A DNA stretch of 36,525 nt from Candidatus Aenigmatarchaeota archaeon (GTDB lineage: Archaea; Aenigmatarchaeota; Aenigmatarchaeia; GW2011-AR5): the NCBI GenBank assembly GCA_016180925.1, contig JACPAH010000007.1, positions 1 through 36,525 on the forward strand. Direction: 5' to 3'. Made by a program: the position numbers and the translations under genes. Positions within the stretch are counted from its first letter, which is position 1, and each line of letters opens with the position of its first letter. Below the pieces are notes generated by a model. That model did not search any database and was not told where the DNA came from. It saw only the letters and a list, made by a program, of their open reading frames with translations. This document shows, in pieces, positions 30,778-36,525 of this stretch.

Positions 30778-31113
30778 ATGGAAACTGAAAAAATTTCCGT
30801 GCCGGGATGCAGGGAAACGGCTGTCAGCAGGTTATTTTCTGACGGAGGGGTTCAGGTTCTCAAAGTGGAAGTAATGCCCGGAGGGGAGATACCGCTTCAT
30901 GAGCATGAATGCGCAGCAACAATGGTCATCACAAAAGGAAGAGCCAGAACTTTGGGAAATGATTGCCGCATTGTCACCGAGGGTGATGTTGTCATCAAAG
31001 TGGCAAAAGAACCGCATGGATTTACAGAAATAACCGAACCTTTCGAGTTCATATCCATATCATATGGTGCCGGAATAATCCACGGGAACGATTTTGACAT
31101 CAGATATAGCTGA
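30778..31113 (+). CDS. Small cupin-domain protein
   Basis: The start at ATG 30778 is 7 nt after GGAGG and shorter than the ORF-track start. The 111-aa protein is a single cupin beta-barrel. Motif 1 appears as PLHEHECAATMVITKGRA (metal-binding His-x-His plus a following Glu) and motif 2 as GDVVIKVAKEPHGF with one His. This pattern fits a metal-binding cupin of unknown ligand. It has no signal peptide. It sits alone between zinc-ribbon genes, with no functional context. Confidence 0.82.
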   Translation: METEKISVPGCRETAVSRLFSDGGVQVLKVEVMPGGEIPLHEHECAATMVITKGRARTLGNDCRIVTEGDVVIKVAKEPHGFTEITEPFEFISISYGAGIIHGNDFDIRYS

Positions 31114-31263
31114 CAGATTATTTCCCACTCAGTGGTATTGGTTATATACTTTTCCGGATTGTAAAACATATTTCGTTTTCCATAAATCACTATTATAACC
31201 GATGAGTAGACATTATAGTGGTGTGAGTCGATACAATGACGCTCTTGCCGATGGGGTGAGAAT

Positions 31264-31371
31264 ATGCATTGTCCAGAATGCGGTTCCAGCAGGATAATCG
31301 AGGACAAGAGGTTTGATGTCTTCTGCCAGAGATGCGGAACTGTCTTGGGAGAACCTATGTTCTCGGAGTGA
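31264..31371 (+). CDS. 35-aa stand-alone TFB-type zinc ribbon
   Basis: Below the ORF-track cutoff. ATG 31264 is preceded by GGGGTGAG; TGA at 31369-31371. The product reads CPECGSSRIIED near the start and CQRCGTVLGEP near the end. This is the pattern of the N-terminal zinc ribbon of archaeal transcription factor B (CPECGS...CxxCGLVxxE), but with no cyclin folds attached. It could bind the RNA polymerase dock region or serve as a metal-binding adaptor. A TATA-like word (GGTTATATAC, about 31139) lies far upstream. The next zinc-ribbon gene begins 21 nt later. Confidence 0.65.
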   Translation: MHCPECGSSRIIEDKRFDVFCQRCGTVLGEPMFSE

Positions 31372-31392
31372 AGAGGAAATGAGGAGTTGGAT

Positions 31393-31533
31393 ATGAACTG
31401 CCCTGTGTGCGGTTCTGATAAAGTCAGGACCAGCAAGACAAAGGCCGACATAATATGTTCGGAGTGCGGGACGCCCTTTCACGTGAGCGGCCGGTATTTC
31501 TATTATTCTAACATTAATGACAGTAATTTTTAA
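31393..31533 (+). CDS. 46-aa zinc-ribbon mini protein
   Basis: Below the ORF-track cutoff. ATG 31393 is preceded by GAGGAGTTGG, a good ribosome-binding site; TAA at 31531-31533. CPVCGSDKVRT and CSECGTPF form one zinc ribbon, followed by a short aromatic tail (GRYFYYSNINDSNF). The stop overlaps the convergent HisRS gene by 4 nt. It is probably cotranscribed with the 35-aa gene. Function unknown. Confidence 0.65.
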   Translation: MNCPVCGSDKVRTSKTKADIICSECGTPFHVSGRYFYYSNINDSNF

Positions 31534-32771
31534 AGCAGAGATTTCAGGAAGGACATGTCTTTGAACTCCTTCTCTTCCCCGCTCTTCATGTCCCTGAGCT
31601 TGTAAGTGCCTGAAGCCATCTCCTTCTCGCCGAGCACTATGACATGTCCTATCTTCTTCGAACTTGCGTAGTCGAGCTGCTTGCTCAGCGAGCGCGGCAT
31701 GAGGTCGCATTCGCATTGGATGCCGGAGGAGCGCAGCTTTTCGGCCATCTTCACCGCCGCCGGGATGAATTTCTCATTCACCGTCGCTATATAGAGCGAA
31801 GCCTTCTTCGCTTCCTGAATGAGATTTTTCTTCTCCAGGACCTGCATCAGGCGCTCTATCCCTATGCTGAACCCCGTGGCAGGGGTTGTCTGGCCTCCGT
31901 ATCTCTCTATCAGGCTGTCGTATCTTCCGCCGCCGACCACGCTTCCAAGCCCTTCAAAGCCTGCAATAACGCATTCGAAAACAAATCCAGTATAGTATTC
32001 GAGCCCGCGCGCGATGCTCATGTCAGGCCTGACATACCTCCTGTATTTCTCGTCAAGGGCATTCATTATGGCATCTATGTCCGAAGTATCGGCGGCGCTC
32101 CTTGCAGAATCGACTGGCGACAATATGAAATCCAGGACCTGCTTCGCCTTCTTCTCCTTCAGCCTCTTCTTCAATTCCTTGTAGACTTCCTGCCTCCCCT
32201 TCTTATCAAGCTTGTCTATGATGCGGAAAACTTCATCCCTGTCCTTTATCTTCAGTTTGTCGGCGAACGAATCCAGTATCTTCCTGCTGTTTATCCTGAC
32301 GGTAAAGTCCTTCAGCCCCAGCGCCGTCATGGAATCTATGAAAATGCGGAGTATCTCGGCATCGGCCTGCGGCGACGCCGAACCCAGGAGCTCGACGCCG
32401 GCCTGCCAGAACTCCCGCGACCTTCCCTTCGTCACGTCCTCATAGCGCCACATGTTAGTTATGTAGTAGAGCTTCACCGGCTTGGGCAGGCTTTTCATGC
32501 CCACCACTATCCTCGCGACAGGCGTAGTCATGTCAAAACGCAACCCCAATTCCCTTCCAGACTTGTCCTTGAAGCGGTATATGTCCTTCACGGCCTCCTG
32601 TCCCAGGGAGCCCTTGCAGGTCAGAAGGGAAATCTCCTCGAATGCGGGGGTCTGCACCTCGCCGAATCCATACAGCTCGAAGACATTCCTCAGGCTGTCA
32701 AAGACCTGCCTGCGTTTCCACATTTCTTCCGGCATGAAGTCCCGCGTGCCGCGCGGCGTCTGGAATTTCAT
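31530..32771 (-). CDS. hisS: Histidyl-tRNA synthetase
   Basis: A class II synthetase charging tRNA-His, 413 aa as usual. It begins with RGTRDFMPEEMWKRR. Motif 2 is present (FDMTTPVARI and WRYEDVTKGRSREFWQAGVE), as is the histidine A loop RGLEYYTGFVFE, which is diagnostic for HisRS. A glycine-rich GVVGGGRYDSL-type segment (SVVGGGRYDSLIERYGG) follows, and the C-terminal anticodon-binding domain ends near MSFLKSLL. It overlaps the small zinc-ribbon gene by 4 nt (convergent). The tRNA-His gene lies about 1.2 kb away. Confidence 0.96.
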   Translation of the reverse strand: MKFQTPRGTRDFMPEEMWKRRQVFDSLRNVFELYGFGEVQTPAFEEISLLTCKGSLGQEAVKDIYRFKDKSGRELGLRFDMTTPVARIVVGMKSLPKPVKLYYITNMWRYEDVTKGRSREFWQAGVELLGSASPQADAEILRIFIDSMTALGLKDFTVRINSRKILDSFADKLKIKDRDEVFRIIDKLDKKGRQEVYKELKKRLKEKKAKQVLDFILSPVDSARSAADTSDIDAIMNALDEKYRRYVRPDMSIARGLEYYTGFVFECVIAGFEGLGSVVGGGRYDSLIERYGGQTTPATGFSIGIERLMQVLEKKNLIQEAKKASLYIATVNEKFIPAAVKMAEKLRSSGIQCECDLMPRSLSKQLDYASSKKIGHVIVLGEKEMASGTYKLRDMKSGEEKEFKDMSFLKSLL

Positions 32772-32788
32772 AATTAATCATTGCTCCT

Positions 32789-33625
32789 TTACGCTATAAG
32801 CTTTCCTGCCTCATATTCCTCTATATCGCCTATCCTTTCCATATCAAATCCTCCCTCTTCCAAGACTTCCAGAAGCATTTTATTGTATCTCTTGCACATC
32901 CTTTCCACACATCTTTCGTTTGGCGATGAAATGCTCGCCCAGCCTGAAAGATTTTCCCAATATGGCATAAACCGTCTTTTTCCATTGGATGCACCGACAT
33001 TCCTTCCGTCTATGCCAAAAAAATCCCTGAGTTCCACCCACTCGTACAGGTCGAATAAATTCAATGCATTGACTCTCCTGCTGCCGCTTATTCTTCTGTA
33101 GGCTTCATTTCCCGAAATGCCCAGATAAATTTCGCCTATTTCAATCCCACATCCTTCCAGAAGACTGCAAATTTCCAATAATGTATTTCCATCAAACATC
33201 CCTACATCGGCAAGCGAAATCTTTCCCAGCGCCCTTATGCCAGAAACCTGCTCTTTCAGGGCTATGCTTCCCGGGCGCGGCCCGATCGTTACTTTTCCTG
33301 TCTTCGGGTTGGTTATTCTCGTGACTTCCAAATACCTGTCGGCATTCGGCATGTATATCCTGTCAAGGCTCACGACAGGATATTTGCTTCTTCCGGCCTC
33401 CAATTCAATATCTCTTGACAAACAAGCCGCGTCAATCTCCGCAGGAGACGCTGAACCCGGTATATATGCCCAAAATTCACGGAGAAATCTGTCCTCAATG
33501 AAATTTATCCGTTCTTTTGCATCTTCCGCCAGCGCGTAGCCGAATTTTCTTTCAAGGGCTTCTGTTACGTCCTTTGTCACAAGATACGTGAAGTCGGCCA
33601 GCGCTTTCCTGCGCCTTAGCCTCAT
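32789..33625 (-). CDS. Possible phosphoribosyltransferase-like protein coupled to an AbrB gene
   Basis: 278 aa, soluble. The middle contains ISLADVGMFDGNTLLEICSL and EIGEIYLGIS, which resemble the PRPP-loop strand-turn-helix of type I phosphoribosyltransferases (hydrophobic strand, acidic turn, small residues, helix). A segment ELRDFFGIDGRNVG follows. This likeness is weak and could be misleading. The start ATG overlaps the stop of the AbrB-like gene (ATGA), so the two are translated together. HisRS starts 17 nt downstream on the same strand. Alternatives are an enzyme simply regulated by its neighbour, or the partner of an antitoxin. Confidence 0.6.
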   Translation of the reverse strand: MRLRRRKALADFTYLVTKDVTEALERKFGYALAEDAKERINFIEDRFLREFWAYIPGSASPAEIDAACLSRDIELEAGRSKYPVVSLDRIYMPNADRYLEVTRITNPKTGKVTIGPRPGSIALKEQVSGIRALGKISLADVGMFDGNTLLEICSLLEGCGIEIGEIYLGISGNEAYRRISGSRRVNALNLFDLYEWVELRDFFGIDGRNVGASNGKRRFMPYWENLSGWASISSPNERCVERMCKRYNKMLLEVLEEGGFDMERIGDIEEYEAGKLIA

Positions 33626-33798
33626 ATATATTTCTCATAAATACCGCTCCTCCTCATCACAACTATATTCTCAGAAATCGCCATTTCTAGGCGGAGCTTC
33701 TCGCCCTTCTCAAGGCCCAGCGTCCGCCTTATTGCAGCGGGCAAAAGGATTCTGCCTTTCTCGTCAATGGTGACTTGTATGTTGTAAGAACTAGACAA
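33622..33798 (-). CDS. AbrB/SpoVT-fold DNA-binding protein (TTG start)
   Basis: Missed by the ORF track because the frame has no ATG before its first conserved strand. The open frame runs from 33855 to the TGA at 33622-33624. TTG at 33798 gives 58 aa beginning at the usual place before the first strand. The conserved core is QVTIDEKGRILLPAAIRRTL, then GLEKGEKLRLEM and ENIVVMRR, a complete swapped-hairpin AbrB domain. The stop overlaps the next gene as ATGA. An ATG at 33850 opens another frame that stops at TAG after 19 codons, so a leader frameshift is possible. VapB-like antitoxin or autoregulator by family precedent. Confidence 0.72.
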   Translation of the reverse strand: MSSSYNIQVTIDEKGRILLPAAIRRTLGLEKGEKLRLEMAISENIVVMRRSGIYEKYI

Positions 33799-33945
33799 GC
33801 CGCGCTTCCTGCGCGCAGTGAAGTAGACCCCTTCTTGTCTGGATGGACATTTTTGTCACCACTATCAATAGATGAAAATACGTATTTAAAGAAAACGTGG
33901 GATGTAAGTTATGATTTATAATTAGCAGAACAAAGTCTGTTCAGT

Positions 33946-34031
33946 GGCTGCGGTAATGTAACGGCAACATAGGGGACTGTGGAACATGCTGCAGAAATCC
34001 CCTCTTCCGGGTTCGAATCCCGGCCGCGGCC
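33946..34031 (+). tRNA. tRNA-His(GTG) with a 14-nt canonical BHB intron
   Basis: The acceptor GCTGCGG/CCGCGGC is preceded by G-1 (33946) and followed by C73 (34031), the His-specific pair. D arm ATGT/ACAT; anticodon stem GGGGA/TCCCC; T arm CCGGG-TTCGAAT-CCCGG. The loop reads CTGTGG, then 14 extra nt (33983-33996), then A. The BHB is regular: central helix CTGT (977-980) pairs with GCAG (991-994), with 3-nt bulges GGA and AAA. Cutting after the second base of each bulge removes exactly those 14 nt and restores CT-GTG-GA. CCA is not encoded. Confidence 0.9.
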
Positions 34032-34038
34032 CTGATGA

Positions 34039-34473
34039 TTACTTCTTCCGCACCCTGATTTCCGCTATGTCGCCGAGCGTCAGGTGATGGGCAGGAACGG
34101 AAGTTTTCCGGCCTTCCGTGCAGGCTCCAAGGAGCTTTATTCTGAGGGCCTTTTCCAGGCGCGACGCCACCTCATCGGTGGGCCTCATCCCCCTTTCAAT
34201 CCTGTTCAAAACGGATGGTGAAATGGAAATCTTTCCTGAAAGCCCCTCGACTGTCATCCCCGAAGACATTCTGGCATCCCTGACCATCGTGGCGAAATCC
34301 GGTTCAATGACGCTTTCCTTTATCTCAGGCTCGCGGGATTTCCTGGCCGGCAGGGCGGCGGACTCCTCCACAACGCTGCCGAATTTTGCGCATCTCTCGC
34401 ATACATGGAGCAGCGTGCCTTCCACCCAGGCTTTTTTCAGGCCTTTCGCAGAACCGCACATCTCGCACTCCAT
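34039..34473 (-). CDS. Multiprotein bridging factor 1 homologue
   Basis: Archaeal MBF1, 144 aa from ATG 34473 (the ORF track begins at a GTG three codons earlier). An N-terminal zinc ribbon with CEMCG and CERC knuckles is followed by a flexible charged linker (about 38-62). The conserved helix-turn-helix of the XRE type follows (FATMVRDARMSSGMTVEGL, then SVLNRIERGMRP). MBF1 bridges TBP and regulators in eukaryotes; in archaea it binds ribosomal subunits or regulates translation. The stop lies 7 nt from the tRNA-His 3' end (convergent). It is divergent from IleRS. Confidence 0.92.
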   Translation of the reverse strand: MECEMCGSAKGLKKAWVEGTLLHVCERCAKFGSVVEESAALPARKSREPEIKESVIEPDFATMVRDARMSSGMTVEGLSGKISISPSVLNRIERGMRPTDEVASRLEKALRIKLLGACTEGRKTSVPAHHLTLGDIAEIRVRKK

Positions 34474-34546
34474 AGAAACCACTGAATAATAAGTATGGCA
34501 ATGAAAGAATTTTAATCTTTATCAAGAAGTTGTAATAAGTGTATCT

Positions 34547-36525
34547 ATGAGGCGCGATGAAGAGGAAAAGACAAAGGAATACTGGAAAAAGAAGAAGGTA
34601 TACGACAGGCTGAAGAAGCGCGGAGGGGACAAGTTCTATTTCCTTGACGGGCCGCCCTACGCCACCGGCTACATCCATATGGGGACGGCGTGGAACAAGG
34701 TCCTGAAGGACGCATATATAAGATTCTGGAGGATGAAGGGGCGCGACGTATGGGACAGGCCGGGCTACGACACGCACGGCCTCCCGATAGAAAACAAGGT
34801 GGAGAAAGAGCTCGGAATAAAATCAAAGGCCGACATAGAGAGGCTCGGAGTGGAGAAATTCATCCTCGCATGCCGGGATTTCGCCACGAAATTCATAGAA
34901 ATAATGAACAGGCAGTTCTCCGACCTGGGGGTATGGATGGACTGGGAAAATCCTTACCTTACGCTTGATAACGAATACATAGAAGGCGCCTGGGCCACTT
35001 TCAAGATTGCATTTGAAAAAGGCCTGCTGTACAGGGGGCTGTACCCAGTCCACGTATGCTCCCATTGCGAAACCGCCGTGGCATACAACGAGATAGAATA
35101 CGCGAAGGTTTCCGACCCATCGGTGTATGTGAAATTTAAGGTGCACGGGAAGAAGGACGAGTTCATAGTGATATGGACAACGACCCCGTGGACGCTTCCC
35201 TCAAATACGGGCGTCATGGCGAAGCCGGATGCCGACTACGTGAAGATACAGAGCGGCGGGATGAAACTTATACTCGCAAAGGAGCTGCTGGAGACGGTAG
35301 CGAAAAATATCGGAATAGAAGACTATGATGTCATCGAAACGTTCAAAGGCCGGAAGCTGGAAGGGTTGAAATATGAGCACCCTCTAAAGAACGAATTCCA
35401 TTTCCAGAAAAACCTCCCAAACGCCCATCGCATCGTTCTATCGGAGCAGCACGTGACGCTCGACACGGGTACCGGCCTCGTGCATACAGCACCCGGCCAC
35501 GGCCAGGAAGACTACAAGGTCGGTATGGAAAACAAACTTCCTGTCGTATCCCCTGTGAATATGAACGGCACATACAACGACGAGTGCGGTAAGTTTTCCG
35601 GCATGTTCGTGAAGCACGCGGACAAGCTCATAATAAAGAACCTCCAGGAAAAGGGCCTGCTCCTCCGCGAAGAGGCTATAACTCATGACTATCCGCAATG
35701 CTGGAGATGCAACTCGCCACTGCTCCAGCTTTCCGTCCCGCAGTGGTTCTTCAAGGTCACTGAAATAAGGAAGAAGCTCATTGAAGAGAACGAAAAAGTC
35801 TCATGGTATCCGCAATGGGCCAAGCAAAGGTTCGGCAATTGGCTGGAAAGCCTGGGAGACTGGCCAATATCGAGGCAGAGGTATTGGGGCATTCCGCTCC
35901 CGATATGGGCATGCAAAAAATGCGACAAGGTCAGGGTGGTTGGCAGCATGAAGGAGCTGGGAAAGCAGTTGAAGGACCTCCACAGGCCATATATAGACGA
36001 AGTGAAGCTGGAATGCGCCTGCGGCTCGCAGATGGAGCGGATAAAGGACGTTCTCGATGTGTGGTTTGATTCAGGCCTTGCTTCGTGGGCATCGTTAGGC
36101 TATCCAAAGAACAAGAATCTTTCCAAAAGCTTCTGGAAAACGGATTTGGAGATAGAGGGCCCTGACCAGATAAGGGGATGGTGGAACTCCCAGCTTATCA
36201 CCTCCGTCATAACATTCGGCGAATCCCCGTTCACCAGCATACTTTTCCACGGGTTCGTCCTGGACGCCCACGGCGTGAAGATGAGCAAATCCAAGGGCAA
36301 TGTGGTGGGGCCGGAAGAGGTCGTGAAGAAATACGGAACCGACGTCCTGAGGATGTACCTCCTTTCATCGCCCCCGTGGGATGACTTCTACTTCAAGTGG
36401 ATAGACGTCGAGAACGTGTCGAAGTCTTTTGTGGTGATAGAAAACACGTTCAACTTCGTGAAAAGCTACGCCGGCGAGGAAGGCATGGAAAGCGCCATGC
36501 TTCCCGAAGACAGGTGGATAATCTC
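34547..36525 (+). CDS. ileS: Isoleucyl-tRNA synthetase, 3' truncated by window end
   Basis: Not in the ORF track because no stop codon falls in the window; about 659 codons are present. This is a class I synthetase charging tRNA-Ile. The N-terminal catalytic signature is GYIHMGTAWNKVLKD (HIGH variant ending in Thr), followed by WDRPGYDTHGLPIENKVEKE. The CP1 editing domain contains IVIWTTTPWTLPSN (Thr-rich editing site) and DTGTGLVHTAPGHGQEDY. Further matches are PISRQRYWGIPLPIW and KMSKSKGNVV (class I KMSKS loop). Zinc-type Cys pairs occur (HVCSHCETAV, CWRCN, ACKKCD). The start ATG 34547 follows a TATA-like AATCTTTATC about 30 nt upstream. Confidence 0.97.
   Translation, partial: MRRDEEEKTKEYWKKKKVYDRLKKRGGDKFYFLDGPPYATGYIHMGTAWNKVLKDAYIRFWRMKGRDVWDRPGYDTHGLPIENKVEKELGIKSKADIERLGVEKFILACRDFATKFIEIMNRQFSDLGVWMDWENPYLTLDNEYIEGAWATFKIAFEKGLLYRGLYPVHVCSHCETAVAYNEIEYAKVSDPSVYVKFKVHGKKDEFIVIWTTTPWTLPSNTGVMAKPDADYVKIQSGGMKLILAKELLETVAKNIGIEDYDVIETFKGRKLEGLKYEHPLKNEFHFQKNLPNAHRIVLSEQHVTLDTGTGLVHTAPGHGQEDYKVGMENKLPVVSPVNMNGTYNDECGKFSGMFVKHADKLIIKNLQEKGLLLREEAITHDYPQCWRCNSPLLQLSVPQWFFKVTEIRKKLIEENEKVSWYPQWAKQRFGNWLESLGDWPISRQRYWGIPLPIWACKKCDKVRVVGSMKELGKQLKDLHRPYIDEVKLECACGSQMERIKDVLDVWFDSGLASWASLGYPKNKNLSKSFWKTDLEIEGPDQIRGWWNSQLITSVITFGESPFTSILFHGFVLDAHGVKMSKSKGNVVGPEEVVKKYGTDVLRMYLLSSPPWDDFYFKWIDVENVSKSFVVIENTFNFVKSYAGEEGMESAMLPEDRWII

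Noticed and set aside
31644-32777. 377-aa plus-strand ORF
   Set aside because: It lies entirely antisense to the clear HisRS gene, has no recognisable motif and shows codon composition expected of a shadow frame.

Overview
The window is archaeal chromosome. The evidence is the archaea-only GatDE tRNA-dependent amidotransferase, an MBF1 homologue, a PINA-type PIN-ATPase-KH protein, tRNA genes with bulge-helix-bulge (BHB) style introns and no encoded CCA, TATA-box promoters close to start codons, and class III (pilin/archaellin) signal peptides. Very short spacers, many tiny membrane proteins and large secreted Cys-rich proteins are compatible with a DPANN-type lineage. That placement is an inference; no marker in the window fixes the phylum.

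Layout. 1-5.6 kb: housekeeping genes (a frame-disrupted Dph6-like PP-loop gene, an MTA phosphorylase, a small HExxH protein, a 4-TM protein, gatE and gatD). 5.7-6.3 kb: a VapBC toxin-antitoxin pair. 6.6-7.8 kb: two orphan genes, the second a HELGH metalloprotease-like protein. 7.8-10.2 kb: a run of small polytopic membrane proteins, at least three of which look paralogous. 10.3-11.8 kb: a minus-strand Nudix gene and two coiled-coil genes. 12.2-25.7 kb: one tightly packed plus-strand operon for a type IV pilus/Tad-like machine. It holds a VirB11/TadA-type ATPase, a double T2SSF (TadC/FlaJ-like) membrane protein, tiny pilin-like proteins (two below the ORF-track cutoff), several one-TM proteins with large extracytoplasmic Cys-containing domains, and a pilin-like protein carrying an intact M23 (LytM) metallopeptidase domain. 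25.7-28.4 kb: two convergent secreted or S-layer-like proteins. 28.4-34.5 kb: tRNA-Arg(CCT), PINA, three miniature zinc-ribbon genes around a cupin, HisRS, an AbrB-like gene coupled to a possible phosphoribosyltransferase-like gene, tRNA-His(GTG) with a 14-nt intron, and MBF1. 34.5 kb to the end: IleRS, cut by the window edge.

The most unusual signal is not a gene. Five places (58-163, 10174-10299, 11899-12192, 16422-16449, 26941-27046) carry a family of short hairpins, many exactly 28 nt long. Each has a 3-5 bp outer clamp (often ATGT/ACAT, ATCT/AGAT or TCT/AGA), one bulged base, and a 7-10 bp inner stem whose sequence differs from copy to copy but stays self-complementary. The loop is usually 3 nt. 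Units abut or share 1-2 nt, occur in both bulge orientations, and nest: some outer stems enclose other complete units, giving tree-like folds. The largest cluster fills the divergent promoter region of the pilus operon. Two clusters are read in frame in the N-terminal leaders of secreted or pilin-like proteins.

How the genes may work together (inference): the ATPase and the TadC-like platform would assemble or export the class III signal-peptide proteins. The M23 protein would place a peptidoglycan-cutting domain outside the cell. The flanking coiled-coil and polytopic proteins are candidate accessory subunits, and the heavily sequon-decorated 427-aa and 456-aa proteins are candidate envelope or adhesion components.
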